Counted from the first letter of the stretch, positions 26,160 to 35,750 are shown. The stretch is DNA of 64,000 nt from Flavobacteriaceae bacterium UJ101 (GCA_001880285.1 CP016269.1:496001-560000); one strand, 5' to 3'. The notes: generated by a model not told the origin, from the sequence alone. Program-made: numbers and translations.

Positions 26160-26803
26160 TAATTTTTAGGGTTGAGTTGTCCCACTTTTCGAGTCCAATA
26201 AATCAAAACTGGAATAAATATGAAACTAGGAAGGATCCATACTAAAAATGCGGGTTCTACAAAACGAACATTAGTTACAACAAAAGCAGTAAACGCTGCA
26301 ATATAAGACCCTATCATACGCTGAATATGAACTACTAGCCAAGCATTTTTATATTGATAACGATTCGTATACACTTTATAATCTGTTCTAATCATCAATA
26401 AGCCAAACATTCCTATAAAAATTGGAACTACCCCCATTGTATCCTTTAGTGTAAATAAATACATTCCCATTACGATAAATAGAACTAAAATACAGAACAT
26501 ACAACCCGAGATTACATAATCAAGAAAACTTGCCTTTTGATTTTGTAAACGGAGCAATCGTACACCCGTCCCAATTTTATATAAAACAAAAATCCCTAAT
26601 ACAGCTAAAAAACCATTCTCACGAATATACGATAATATTAAAGATGATATCCCTGTAACAATCATTCCATAACTATAAATCCATCCTATTTTATGATGCC
26701 ATTTTCCTCCTTTCTTTATGCTTAAAACCAGCGCTCCAGAAAATAAACTTATAAACCCTCCTATAATATGAAGGGTTAAAAATAAATTAAATACGGTTTC
26801 CAT
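26159..26803 (-). CDS. DUF2306-like integral membrane protein
   Basis: A 214-residue membrane protein with about seven hydrophobic helices. The start (NLFLTLHIIGGFISLFSGALVLSIKKGGKWHHKIGWIY) carries the His and Gly pattern seen in DUF2306 and related predicted heme or quinone membrane proteins. Histidines in LHIIGG, KWHHKIG and VHIQRMIG could be ligands, but that is inference. It begins one base after the DUF2141 stop and precedes the two-component genes in the same direction, so all four probably form an operon. Confidence 0.65.
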   Translation of the reverse strand: METVFNLFLTLHIIGGFISLFSGALVLSIKKGGKWHHKIGWIYSYGMIVTGISSLILSYIRENGFLAVLGIFVLYKIGTGVRLLRLQNQKASFLDYVISGCMFCILVLFIVMGMYLFTLKDTMGVVPIFIGMFGLLMIRTDYKVYTNRYQYKNAWLVVHIQRMIGSYIAAFTAFVVTNVRFVEPAFLVWILPSFIFIPVLIYWTRKVGQLNPKN

Positions 26804-26804
26804 T

Positions 26805-27206
26805 CTACTTTATCATTTTCATTGTTACTTTCTCATCTTGCTTAATTTCTATAGCAAAATGTTCAAATGTTGGATTTTCTCGTGGAATGTACTCATTTGA
26901 AAAAGCATACCATTCTTTCCCATAATCATAAAAATAATTTTCATTCGTATCTACAAACGCAACAATTCCATATCTACCTTGAGGCAACTCGAACCTTACT
27001 CTATTTGAATCTTTTGCAACCTTTTTAGAAACAGCTTCTACAGCTTCATATTTTCCCCATTTTTCTTGAGAATCAAAAACAGCAATCATTAAAGCTCCCT
27101 CTTCTGGAGTATTCTCAATTTCTAATTCTAACGATACTGTTTCTTGTGCTTGTACCATCATTAAACTACTTAAACTAAATCCTAATGCTAAAAAAAATGT
27201 TTTCAT
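26805..27206 (-). CDS. DUF2141 secreted protein
   Basis: A 133-residue exported beta-rich protein of the DUF2141 family: VSLELEIENTPEEGALMIAVFDSQEKW, then RFELPQGRYGIVAFVDTNENYFYD. Signal peptide residues are about 1-20 (ending VQAQ). Family function is unknown; members are often encoded near membrane or regulatory genes in Bacteroidota. It is the first gene of the operon that ends with the LytS/LytTR pair and carries the LytTR operator upstream. Confidence 0.8.
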   Translation of the reverse strand: MKTFFLALGFSLSSLMMVQAQETVSLELEIENTPEEGALMIAVFDSQEKWGKYEAVEAVSKKVAKDSNRVRFELPQGRYGIVAFVDTNENYFYDYGKEWYAFSNEYIPRENPTFEHFAIEIKQDEKVTMKMIK

Positions 27207-27231
27207 TTTAAATTCTTTTATAATTATAGTA

Positions 27232-27239
27232 CAAAGATC
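27232..27239 (-). promoter_or_regulatory. Probable -7 box of the DUF2141-lytTR operon
   Basis: The minus strand reads GATCTTTG, one mismatch from TAnnTTTG, 25 bases before the ATG at 27206. The LytTR-type operator is centred about 65 bases upstream of the expected start of transcription. Confidence 0.4.
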
Positions 27240-27275
27240 ATATGGAAGCTTCTATTCTAAAATTATTTATATCTG

Positions 27276-27305
27276 AACTGTTATTTTTAAGTTCTCAACT
27301 GTCAT
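27276..27305 (-). promoter_or_regulatory. LytTR operator: paired 9-bp direct repeats
   Basis: On the minus strand there are two 9-bp repeats, ACAGTTGAG and ACAGTTCAG, with a 12-base spacer (21-bp period). Both fit the AgrA/LytTR consensus (T/A)(A/C)(C/A)GTTN(A/G)(T/G). The position about 65 bases upstream of the operon promoter is right for activation by the LytTR regulator encoded at the end of the same operon. Confidence 0.7.
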
Positions 27306-27426
27306 TTTCTATTTTAAAAAGTATTCTTTGGCTCTCTTTGAATTATTTTCAATACCTATCGAAATACATTTCATTATCTAAAATTTTCATCGTAAATTAG
27401 AGCCACATTTTAAAAGAATAATAATT

Positions 27427-29160
27427 ATGCCTAAAGGAATTTATTATGTTCCAAAAGCTGTAAACGAACCAATCAACAGCTATGCACCAGGAACTCCTGA
27501 ACGATTAGAATTACAAGCCAAATACAAAGAGATGTACAATACTGTTGTGGATATACCACAATATATAGGTGCAGACGAAGTACGTAGTGGTAACAAAGTT
27601 TCCATTCATCCTCCTCATGATCACCAACATACCGTTGGATTTTTTCATGAAGGAAATTCAGATGATGTTAAAAAAGCAATCGAAACGGCTTTAGAAGCTC
27701 GTGAAAAATGGGCTGCCCTAGCATGGGAACAACGTGCTTCTATTTTTTTAAAAGCAGCTGAATTAATTGCTGGACCTTACCGTGCAAAAATTAATGCGGC
27801 TACTATGATTGGACAAAGTAAAAATGCTTTCCAAGCAGAAATTGATTCCGCTTGTGAATTCATTGACTTTTTACGTTTCAATGTTCAATACATGACAGAA
27901 ATATACGGTGAGCAACCTATTTCTTCTCCTGGTGTTTGGAATCGTGTTGAATACCGCCCTTTAGAAGGATTTTTATATGCTGTAACACCTTTTAACTTTA
28001 CGGCAATTGCTGGGAATTTACCTTCTTGTATGGCTATGATGGGGAATGTAGTAGTTTGGAAACCTTCTGATAAGCAAGTTTATTCCGCTCAAGTTATTAT
28101 GGAAGTATTCAAAGAAGCTGGATTACCTGATGGTGTAATCAATATGGTTTTAACAGATCCTGTTGAAACAACTCAAATTTGTTTTGAACACCCTGATTTT
28201 GCAGGAATCCACTTTACAGGTTCTACTCATGTATTCAAAAAATTCTGGACACAAATAGGAAATAATATTGATCTTTATAAAACATACCCTCGAATTGTAG
28301 GTGAAACAGGTGGTAAAGATTTTATTTTTGCACATCCTTCAGCTCATGCAAAACAAGTAGCAACAGCTATTTCTCGTGGTGCATTTGAATATCAAGGACA
28401 AAAATGTTCAGCTGCTTCTCGTGCTTATATTCCAAAAAGTATCTGGAATGAAGTTCGTGATTTTGTAAAAGCTGATCTTGAATCTTTCAAAGTAGGAACT
28501 ACACAAGATTTTGGAAACTTTATCAATGCCGTAATCAGTCAAGAATCATTTGATAAAATCAAAGGATTTATTGATCGTGCTAAAGATAGTACTGATGCTG
28601 AAGTTATCATAGGAGGAACTTGTGATGATTCTGTTGGATATTTTGTACATCCTACCGTTATTGAAACAACCAATTCAAAATACGAAAGTATTTGTGATGA
28701 GATTTTTGGACCTGTTATCACCGTTTATGTTTACGAGGATGAAGATTGGAAAGATACATTAGAATTAATTGATGGAACGTCTGTTTATGCTTTAACGGGG
28801 GCTATTTTCTCACAAGATCGTTATGCGGCTGATTTTGCAACCAAAGCTTTAGTTAACGCTGCGGGTAATTTTTATATTAACGATAAACCAACTGGTGCTG
28901 TTGTAGGACAACAACCATTTGGAGGAGCTCGTGCGTCAGGAACTAATGATAAAGCAGGTTCTGCTCAGAATTTATTACGTTGGGTATCTCCTCGTACTAT
29001 TAAAGAAACTTTCGTTTCTCCTACAGATTATCGTTATCCTTTCTTAGAAGATAGTGCTGTTGAAACCGTAGAAAAAACAGTTCAAAATGTTGAAGCTGAA
29101 GTTAAAAACGTAGTAAATAAATTAAAAGAAATTGGAAAAGATATTACAAAAGATTGGTAA
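27427..29160 (+). CDS. pruA: 1-pyrroline-5-carboxylate dehydrogenase with C-terminal tail
   Basis: It oxidises glutamate semialdehyde/P5C to glutamate with NAD+, the second step of proline breakdown. It is an aldehyde dehydrogenase fold with FTGSTHVF and VGETGGKDF (catalytic Glu) and EYQGQKCSAASRAY (catalytic Cys327), and GGARASGTNDKAG near the C terminus. After the normal end near DYRYPFLE there is an extra, charged, helical tail of about 38 residues (VETVEKTVQNVEAEVKNVV...), making 577 residues, which is longer than I expect for flavobacterial PruA (about 540). A clean terminator follows. Confidence 0.95.
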   Translation: MPKGIYYVPKAVNEPINSYAPGTPERLELQAKYKEMYNTVVDIPQYIGADEVRSGNKVSIHPPHDHQHTVGFFHEGNSDDVKKAIETALEAREKWAALAWEQRASIFLKAAELIAGPYRAKINAATMIGQSKNAFQAEIDSACEFIDFLRFNVQYMTEIYGEQPISSPGVWNRVEYRPLEGFLYAVTPFNFTAIAGNLPSCMAMMGNVVVWKPSDKQVYSAQVIMEVFKEAGLPDGVINMVLTDPVETTQICFEHPDFAGIHFTGSTHVFKKFWTQIGNNIDLYKTYPRIVGETGGKDFIFAHPSAHAKQVATAISRGAFEYQGQKCSAASRAYIPKSIWNEVRDFVKADLESFKVGTTQDFGNFINAVISQESFDKIKGFIDRAKDSTDAEVIIGGTCDDSVGYFVHPTVIETTNSKYESICDEIFGPVITVYVYEDEDWKDTLELIDGTSVYALTGAIFSQDRYAADFATKALVNAAGNFYINDKPTGAVVGQQPFGGARASGTNDKAGSAQNLLRWVSPRTIKETFVSPTDYRYPFLEDSAVETVEKTVQNVEAEVKNVVNKLKEIGKDITKDW

Positions 29161-29181
29161 TATTCATTCACATACTTTTTT

Positions 29182-29209
29182 AAAAGACCATTCTAACGAA
29201 TGGTCTTTT
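29182..29209 (+). terminator. Terminator of pruA
   Basis: A perfect 11-bp stem AAAAGACCATT / AATGGTCTTTT (29182-29192 and 29199-29209) with a T-rich run after it. Confidence 0.9.
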
Positions 29210-29275
29210 TTAGTATATTAGTAAAACTATCATCTCATCATTACTAAAAACTCTAAAACTTAATAACTACATAAA

Positions 29276-30511
29276 ATGAAACATACTATTATCCTATTCT
29301 TAATTAGTTCCTTAAGCTTTTCTTATGTAAGTTCACAAGAAAACAAAGTTGATCCTTCCAAAATTAAAGACGATTTAAATGAAATTATTTCTGATTTAGG
29401 ACAAAACTATATCTATCTCGAAGAAAAAAATGTTGATTTAGCTTGTATTAAAAAATACTACGAAAACCAAATACAACATATTAAAACAAAAGATCAAACT
29501 GTTCTTTTATTCGAATATTTATTAGATGAGTTTTATGATAGTCATTTAATTTTAAACACCAATGTAAATGAATCATTTCGATTATTCTCACCTGTTTATG
29601 CATTATTTAAAAATGAGAAACCTATCGTTTCAAGCATTTGGCAATCCCAAATAGAAAATCTTGATCAGAATTTAATTGGCGCCGAACTACTAAAAATAAA
29701 TGGAATTGATTTCAGCAAAGCTATTGAACAATTTCCAACACAATGCAATAACAAAAATTCATTAGCTGTTAGAGAATGGATACTCAATAAAATATTAGCG
29801 GGGCAATATAATAAACCTAGAGTCTTAACCTTAAAATTACACAACAATAAAATTATTCAATTTGATTTAGATAAGCTTAAAGTTAAATCGAACACTGAAC
29901 TTCTAACATCAACTATAAAAGATGACATTGGAATAATAAGAATTCATAATTCTTTAGGAAACAATAACCTTATCAATGAATTTGATAAAGCACTTCATAA
30001 TTTGATCCATACTAAAGGATTGATTATTGATTTGAGAAATACTGTAGATGGGGGAAATTCTTATGTAGCCCGAGGAATCATGGGGCGATTTATTGACCAA
30101 TCAAAACCTTATCAAAAACATTGGACAATTGAACAATATGATAGAGATACAAAAATTGAAAGAAGTTGGGTTGAATATGTAAGTCCTAGGAAAGAAACCT
30201 ATAAAAAACCTATTATCATTTTAGTAGGTCGCTGGACAGGAAGTATGGGAGAAGGAATTGCAATTGGATTTGAGGGTATGGAAAGAGCCACTATAATGGG
30301 TACCGAAATGGAGCGATTAGCTGGTGAGGTGAATAATTTTTCATTTCAAAATCAAAAATTTGGTTATCAACTTTCAACTGCCAAATTATTCCATATTGAT
30401 GGAACACCAAGAGAACAATACATTCCAAAACATTATATACAACAATCCACTATAAAAAAAGATGAAACACTTCAAAGGGGAATTGAATTAATAAAAGAAA
30501 TCATCAAATAG
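29276..30511 (+). CDS. S41-like peptidase
   Basis: A 411-residue exported protein (signal peptide ending YVSSQ) with the fold of C-terminal-processing/tail-specific proteases. The S41 core is visible in IGIIRIHNSLG, KGLIIDLRNTVDGGNSYVARGI and IIILVGRWTGSMGEGIAIGFEGM, where Ser of GSMGEG is in the place of the catalytic serine. There is no obvious PDZ domain; the region between residues 120 and 200 is short and divergent. Similar proteins act on periplasmic peptides. The substrate is unknown. Confidence 0.75.
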   Translation: MKHTIILFLISSLSFSYVSSQENKVDPSKIKDDLNEIISDLGQNYIYLEEKNVDLACIKKYYENQIQHIKTKDQTVLLFEYLLDEFYDSHLILNTNVNESFRLFSPVYALFKNEKPIVSSIWQSQIENLDQNLIGAELLKINGIDFSKAIEQFPTQCNNKNSLAVREWILNKILAGQYNKPRVLTLKLHNNKIIQFDLDKLKVKSNTELLTSTIKDDIGIIRIHNSLGNNNLINEFDKALHNLIHTKGLIIDLRNTVDGGNSYVARGIMGRFIDQSKPYQKHWTIEQYDRDTKIERSWVEYVSPRKETYKKPIIILVGRWTGSMGEGIAIGFEGMERATIMGTEMERLAGEVNNFSFQNQKFGYQLSTAKLFHIDGTPREQYIPKHYIQQSTIKKDETLQRGIELIKEIIK

Positions 30512-30549
30512 AGTAACGATCTAAATTATTTATCTAGTAAATCAAAAAA

Positions 30550-30568
30550 AGAGCCCATTACAGGCTCT
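30550..30568. terminator. Short terminator between convergent S41 and NMO-like genes
   Basis: AGAGCC (30550-30555) pairs with GGCTCT (30563-30568) around a 7-base loop, with an A-run before and a weak T-rich stretch after it. Confidence 0.65.
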
Positions 30569-30597
30569 CTTCACAATTTAATTAATATAACACATTT

Positions 30598-32283
30598 TTA
30601 AAACTTCAATGTTCCTAATTTAGCTTTGAATAGATTTAATTTTTCAAAAGATCTTTGATTAAAAAATGAAATCTTTTTATTTCTAGCCAATTCTTCATAA
30701 TACTGAATTCCTTTTAAAAGGTTTTCTTTATATTCTTTTACTTTTTTTGCTGGTCTAGAAGATACATCTTCTTTTATCGTCTGGTATTTCTTTTCTATAT
30801 CTTGAATGTACAACGACAACTCTTTAATGAAAACATTGGGTCTATTTTGATCGTTCATTACATTTTCTTTTCCATAAATATGACTAATCATCTTTTTTAA
30901 AGAAACCTTCTGATTAAAATAGGCCATATTAGGCCCTGGGCAAACTGAAACTCCAGTTCCATCTTTCTTTTCATTTTCATCATATCTAATAAAAGCTGCT
31001 TTAGAAAGACCTTGACACAAACATTCTTTTTCTATAATAGAGCATGCTAATTCTTCGCTAATATCATCACAATCTTTAAATTTAAAATCTTGATATTTTC
31101 TTGAAGCCGTACATACTAAATCTTCTGTATATTCCTTATTACTGATTAAAAATTTCTTAGTACATGGGCTTCCAGGACGATTTTTTTCATACAAAGCTCT
31201 TCCTTCTGCCTTTTTTGAACTATTTTTTAAATTATTAAAAGGAACTCCTAAAGGAGAGGCATCACTCAAATACAAATCTTTTTCCGTTGCCTGAGCTAAT
31301 TTATCTTTAGTATCTTCATCAATAGTTACAGCTTCATCAACCAATAAAAACGGAGAACCCCAACCTACTGAATCCACCTTATAATGATCAATTAAAAAAT
31401 TATGTTCTTCAGCCGTTCCAATTCCTCCTTGAGCAGTAATTGCTATATCGACCTCTTCCTGAGCATTATAATTTTTACTTATTAAAGCTTTATTATATAT
31501 CTCTTTCAATTCCTGAACTAAAGCATCTTTCTTGTTCTTAAATTCCTCTAAAATAGGTCCCATCAACAATCCATTCGTAGCAAAAGCATGCCCTCCACAA
31601 TTTAAACCTGACTCTAATCGAAACTCAGAAACCCAAAGTCCTTTTTTAGCAAAAAACTTTCCTTGAATCATAGCTGATCGAAAATCACTCACTTTAACAA
31701 CAATTTTCTTCTTTAATTCTCCCTTTTCATTTGGAAAGAAATCTTTAAACTCCTCAAAATAAGCATATAATCTAGGATTCATTCCTGCAGAAAGAACCAA
31801 TGACGAATTTAATTTACTATTTGCAAACCCTCTTAAAGCTGCATGAGCATCATTAAAAATGGATGGTAATTTCACTTTCCCTTTGAAATTTTCCTTGTCA
31901 ATTTTTGTCATAATATTTACATCAATTGATCCTTTTGAAAAGTTTTTCAAAGTATCTGTATTGGGGAATAATTCTTTCAAATCATTCATTGCTTGTTGAG
32001 AATTCTCTTGAAGTGATTTTTTCATTTTTGAATAGCGATCTTCCACTACCTCATGAATCAAATCCAAATAAGCTGTAATCCTTTTTGCTCTCGAATCTTC
32101 CTCTTTTTCTTCAATAGGCTGATATTGAATTCCCATCTTTTTAGAATACACTTTACGCATACGTTCAATTAAATCATCGTCAACCAATGATATAACAGAT
32201 GATATTCCTAAATGCGCTACTTTCGCAGGAGAATCAATTGTATAACTAGTTCCCATAACAGGAATATGAAATGAATGTTTCAA
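30598..32283 (-). CDS. Large nitronate-monooxygenase-like protein with Cys-rich C-terminal region
   Basis: A 561-residue cytoplasmic protein I cannot assign with confidence. The N-terminal two thirds look like an FMN TIM barrel of the nitropropane dioxygenase/nitronate monooxygenase kind: FHIPVMGTSYTIDSPAKVA at the start, LNCGGHAFATNG near residue 225, and ITAQGGIGTAEEHNF near 285 followed by GWGSPFLLVDEA. A region around residues 375-445 has seven cysteines (GSPC, DLVC, DC, ACS, KEC, LC, SVCPGP) that could hold an iron-sulfur cluster. The last 100 residues are charged and helical. It has its own promoter and stands alone. Confidence 0.55.
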   Translation of the reverse strand: MKHSFHIPVMGTSYTIDSPAKVAHLGISSVISLVDDDLIERMRKVYSKKMGIQYQPIEEKEEDSRAKRITAYLDLIHEVVEDRYSKMKKSLQENSQQAMNDLKELFPNTDTLKNFSKGSIDVNIMTKIDKENFKGKVKLPSIFNDAHAALRGFANSKLNSSLVLSAGMNPRLYAYFEEFKDFFPNEKGELKKKIVVKVSDFRSAMIQGKFFAKKGLWVSEFRLESGLNCGGHAFATNGLLMGPILEEFKNKKDALVQELKEIYNKALISKNYNAQEEVDIAITAQGGIGTAEEHNFLIDHYKVDSVGWGSPFLLVDEAVTIDEDTKDKLAQATEKDLYLSDASPLGVPFNNLKNSSKKAEGRALYEKNRPGSPCTKKFLISNKEYTEDLVCTASRKYQDFKFKDCDDISEELACSIIEKECLCQGLSKAAFIRYDENEKKDGTGVSVCPGPNMAYFNQKVSLKKMISHIYGKENVMNDQNRPNVFIKELSLYIQDIEKKYQTIKEDVSSRPAKKVKEYKENLLKGIQYYEELARNKKISFFNQRSFEKLNLFKAKLGTLKF

Positions 32284-32312
32284 TTTTAAACTGATTAAAA
32301 AAATTATAATTC

Positions 32313-32320
32313 CAAATATA
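32313..32320 (-). promoter_or_regulatory. -7 promoter box of the NMO-like gene
   Basis: The minus strand reads TATATTTG, 29 bases before the ATG at 32283. Confidence 0.5.
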
Positions 32321-32424
32321 AGGCTTTTACCTATTTCATATCTTTTAATACCAATGCATGCATAATAAATTAAACGATTTTACATTTTCTTAGTTTCCAT
32401 CTTAAGGATTTATATGAAAAAAGT

Positions 32425-32432
32425 TATCTTTG
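32425..32432 (+). promoter_or_regulatory. -7 promoter box of the TlpA-like gene
   Basis: TATCTTTG (perfect TAnnTTTG) lies 20 bases before the ATG at 32453. Confidence 0.55.
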
Positions 32433-32452
32433 AGTTTTAAATAAAATAAAGA

Positions 32453-33808
32453 ATGAAATATTTAAAATTTGTTACGTTATTCCTTATTGGATCTTTGTTT
32501 TTTATCAAATGTACATCTTCTAAAGAAAAAAATACAGTGACAGCTCATCAAGATAATATTCAATTAATTTATCGTTATAATTTAGATAAAATTGATACTG
32601 TACTTACTAAAAAAAATCAAGCCGTTGCTTTTAATTTTGATGAAGAACTGCAAAATGGAATGCTTTTTCACCCTAAAACGAACACTCGTATTCCACTTTA
32701 TTTAGGAAATAATAAAACAAATTCTGTTATTATTGATAGTTTGAGCAATCGTCAACTCTATTTTCACTATAACGGAGAAAATGCCCCTATAAATCAATAT
32801 ATTTTAAAAAGTTTTGATGCTCAACAAATGCTTATGAGAGGGATGCAAGATGATTATCCTTCATTTAAAGCCATTATCAATAAAGCCGTATCATTAAGAA
32901 GAGCACAACTGGATAGTCTTTCTGATGAGGATTTCAAAAAAATTGAAACCATCACAATTGATTACCTTCCAAAGAATTTAAAATTAACATATGCTTTTCA
33001 ACATGCACTACGAGAACAAAAAAACGTAGACTCAATTGATTCAGAAATCACACAACTAATTAATGAAAAGCCAATTGAGGATCCTTCTTTATTAAAATCA
33101 GATAGTTATAAAAACTATTTGAATATGATGAGTCAAATTAACTTTTTTAAAACAAATCCTGATCTATTAAACTCCATTTACGATCATTTGATTTATAGCC
33201 AACATTATTTTCAAAATGAAGAAATTATTGCTACTGTAGGTGAAAACTTGATTAACTTGTATCTTAAATTTACAAAAGATACTTCTCATGATAATGAAGT
33301 AAAAGATTTTATTAATCAATACATCACAAAAACAGCTAAAAAAGAACAATTTTTAAATCAATTTAAAGAACGAAATAAGTTTTCAAAAGGACAAACTGCT
33401 CCTACCTTTTCAGGTATCGATATTAATGGTAAAACCATCCATTCTACTGATTTAAAAGGTAAATACTTAGTTGTAGATGTTTGGGCTACTTGGTGTGGTC
33501 CCTGCATTAAAGAAGCCCCTTTTTTCAAAAAACTTGCTGAACAATATAAAAATGATGATCGAATAGAATTTATTAGTATTTCAATTGATCAAAATAAAAA
33601 GGCTTGGGAAAAATTCCTTCAAAAGGAAAAACCTTCTTGGTTAAATCTTTGGGTAGAAAATGATTTTCAATCTTCATTGGCTCTTGATTATGAAATTAAA
33701 GGAATTCCTTACTTCATGATTATTGATCCTGATGGAAAATTTGCTACTTCATCAGCAAGTAGACCTTCTGATAAAATGGGAGAACAAATTACACACTTAC
33801 TAAAGTAA
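32453..33808 (+). CDS. TlpA-like thioredoxin-fold lipoprotein
   Basis: A 451-residue lipoprotein facing the periplasm (FFIKCTSSKEK, lipidated Cys about 20). The first 300 residues form an all-helical or mixed N-terminal domain found in Bacteroidota AhpC/TSA-TlpA proteins. The C-terminal thioredoxin domain starts GQTAPTFSGIDINGK and has the active site WATWCGPC (Cys348 and Cys351) and the cis-Pro GIPYFMIIDPDG. It probably reduces disulfides in exported proteins. A compact terminator follows, so it is transcribed alone. Confidence 0.88.
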   Translation: MKYLKFVTLFLIGSLFFIKCTSSKEKNTVTAHQDNIQLIYRYNLDKIDTVLTKKNQAVAFNFDEELQNGMLFHPKTNTRIPLYLGNNKTNSVIIDSLSNRQLYFHYNGENAPINQYILKSFDAQQMLMRGMQDDYPSFKAIINKAVSLRRAQLDSLSDEDFKKIETITIDYLPKNLKLTYAFQHALREQKNVDSIDSEITQLINEKPIEDPSLLKSDSYKNYLNMMSQINFFKTNPDLLNSIYDHLIYSQHYFQNEEIIATVGENLINLYLKFTKDTSHDNEVKDFINQYITKTAKKEQFLNQFKERNKFSKGQTAPTFSGIDINGKTIHSTDLKGKYLVVDVWATWCGPCIKEAPFFKKLAEQYKNDDRIEFISISIDQNKKAWEKFLQKEKPSWLNLWVENDFQSSLALDYEIKGIPYFMIIDPDGKFATSSASRPSDKMGEQITHLLK

Positions 33809-33829
33809 AATAGTCCTTCATAATATACC

Positions 33830-33850
33830 AAGACCACACAATGTGGTCTT
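33830..33850 (+). terminator. Terminator of the TlpA-like gene
   Basis: AAGACCACA (33830-33838) pairs perfectly with TGTGGTCTT (33842-33850) around a 3-base loop, followed by TTTTTC. Confidence 0.88.
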
Positions 33851-33884
33851 TTTTCATTAATTTTACCTTTTTAATCATCGTACT

Positions 33885-34670
33885 TTGGAAAATAACAATC
33901 AAAATTCAGTCAATTTAAATAAATTTATTAGTCAAACTGGAGTATGCTCTCGAAGAGAAGCAGAAAAATTTATTACGGCTGAACGCGTAACTATTAATGG
34001 TAAAATTGCACAATTAGGAAATCGTGTTTTTGAAGGTGATATAGTAGAAATTGATGGAAAACCTTTAAAAGAAAAACCTAAAACATTATATATTGCATTT
34101 AATAAACCTATTGGTATTGTTTGTACAACGGATCGCAAAGAACCTCGTAATATCATTGATTATATTAACCATTCTGAACGTCTTTTCCCTATTGGTCGCT
34201 TAGATAAACCTTCTCAAGGATTAATTTTTCTTACCAATGATGGAAATATTGTCAATAAAATTTTACGTGCGGGTAATCATCATGAAAAAGAATATATTGT
34301 TACTGTAAAAGAGAAAATCACTTCTGAATTTATAGCACGAATGGCTAAAGGAGTTCCTATTTTAGGCACTATTACTAAAAAATGTAATGTTAAAAAAGTA
34401 AATGATTTCACTTTTAAAATTATCCTTACACAAGGTCTAAACCGTCAAATACGACGCATGTGTGAATACTTAGGTTATGAAGTAACGAAGTTAAAACGTT
34501 TACGCATTATGAATGTAAATCTTCAAGGTATTAAAGTAGGTGAATGGCGCGAATTAACAGAAGATGAAATGCATAAAATCAATCAAATGATTGCACATTC
34601 TTCCAAAACAGAAGAAGCTTCCAAAGATCACAATCGATATAAAAAAAGAAACTATAGGAAAAGTCGTTAG
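33885..34670 (+). CDS. rluF: 23S rRNA pseudouridine synthase RluF-like
   Basis: A 261-residue RsuA/RluB/E/F-type pseudouridine synthase. The S4 RNA-binding domain is [21 protein letters not shown] (about 10-30). The catalytic domain has [17 protein letters not shown] with the catalytic Asp of GRLD and the conserved [15 protein letters not shown]. By similarity it isomerises U2604 in 23S rRNA. The S4 domain sits so near the N terminus that the start must be TTG at 33885; no ATG is available. The basic C-terminal tail KKRNYRKSR is typical. Confidence 0.88.
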   Translation: MENNNQNSVNLNKFISQTGVCSRREAEKFITAERVTINGKIAQLGNRVFEGDIVEIDGKPLKEKPKTLYIAFNKPIGIVCTTDRKEPRNIIDYINHSERLFPIGRLDKPSQGLIFLTNDGNIVNKILRAGNHHEKEYIVTVKEKITSEFIARMAKGVPILGTITKKCNVKKVNDFTFKIILTQGLNRQIRRMCEYLGYEVTKLKRLRIMNVNLQGIKVGEWRELTEDEMHKINQMIAHSSKTEEASKDHNRYKKRNYRKSR

Positions 34671-34727
34671 TAATAATTTAGTTTTTGATTATTATACAAA
34701 CCCAGCTTTAACATTGAAATATAGATA

Positions 34728-35750
34728 CTAAAACAACGTGTCTTGCTTTCCATTCGGTGTTCTGCCCAAATGACGATAAGCTAATTCAGTTACTTCACGC
34801 CCTCTCGGTGTACGCATCAAATAGCCTTCCTGTATTAAAAATGGTTCGTAAACCTCTTCTATCGTACCTGCATTTTCACCTACTGCTGTAGCAATGGTCG
34901 TAATTCCAACTGGTCCTCCTTTAAATTTATCAATAATTGTAGTTAAAATACGGTTATCCATTTCATCTAAACCGTTTTGATCAACATTCAAAGCATTCAA
35001 ACCAAATTCTGCAATTTTTTTATCAATGGTTCCATTTCCTTTTATCTGAGCAAAATCACGTACACGGCGTAATAGAGCATTCGCAATACGCGGTGTTCCT
35101 CTACTTCTTCCCGCTATTTCAAAAGAAGCATCTTCATGAATAGGAACATTAATAATTCCTGAACTTCTTGTAATAATATGACTTAATAATTCTGAATTAT
35201 AATAATGCAAACGACAATTAATTCCAAAACGAGCTCGCATAGGTGCTGTTAAAAGCCCAGAACGTGTCGTTGCTCCAATTAATGTAAAAGGATTTAGATC
35301 GATTTGAACCGAACGTGCGTTTGGACCTGTTTCAATCATGATATCAATTTTATAATCCTCCATTGCAGAATATAAATACTCTTCTACAATAGGTGATAAA
35401 CGATGAATTTCATCAATAAATAAGACATCACGTTCTTCCAAGTTTGTCAAAAGCCCTGCTAAATCTCCTGGTTTATCTAAAACCGGTCCTGAAGTGATTT
35501 TAATCCCAACACCTAATTCATTAGCAATAATATGAGCCAAAGTTGTTTTCCCCAATCCTGGAGGACCATGCAATAACACATGATCTAGAGCTTCATCACG
35601 CTGATTTGCTGCTTTTACAAATACCTCCAAATTTTCTATCACTTGAGGTTGCCCTGCAAAATCATCAAATAATTGCGGACGCAGACGCTTTTCTAGTTCT
35701 AAATCTTCCGAAGGAAAATGTGTTTTATCGGGGTCTAAATATTCTTCCAT
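34728..35750 (-). CDS. ruvB: Holliday junction branch migration helicase RuvB
   Basis: The AAA+ motor of the RuvABC resolvasome. The 340-residue protein has Walker [18 protein letters not shown], Walker [12 protein letters not shown], sensor [18 protein letters not shown] with the arginine finger region, and a winged-helix C-terminal domain ending [10 protein letters not shown]. No ruvA or ruvC is adjacent. A -7 box ends 7 bases before the ATG, so the leader is very short. It is divergent from the SigZ-type gene. Confidence 0.98.
   Translation of the reverse strand: MEEYLDPDKTHFPSEDLELEKRLRPQLFDDFAGQPQVIENLEVFVKAANQRDEALDHVLLHGPPGLGKTTLAHIIANELGVGIKITSGPVLDKPGDLAGLLTNLEERDVLFIDEIHRLSPIVEEYLYSAMEDYKIDIMIETGPNARSVQIDLNPFTLIGATTRSGLLTAPMRARFGINCRLHYYNSELLSHIITRSSGIINVPIHEDASFEIAGRSRGTPRIANALLRRVRDFAQIKGNGTIDKKIAEFGLNALNVDQNGLDEMDNRILTTIIDKFKGGPVGITTIATAVGENAGTIEEVYEPFLIQEGYLMRTPRGREVTELAYRHLGRTPNGKQDTLF

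Noticed and set aside
24332-27206. AgrA-like quorum sensing locus
   Set aside because: The operator and LytTR protein resemble AgrA, but there is no AgrB peptidase or peptide precursor, so a quorum system is not supported.
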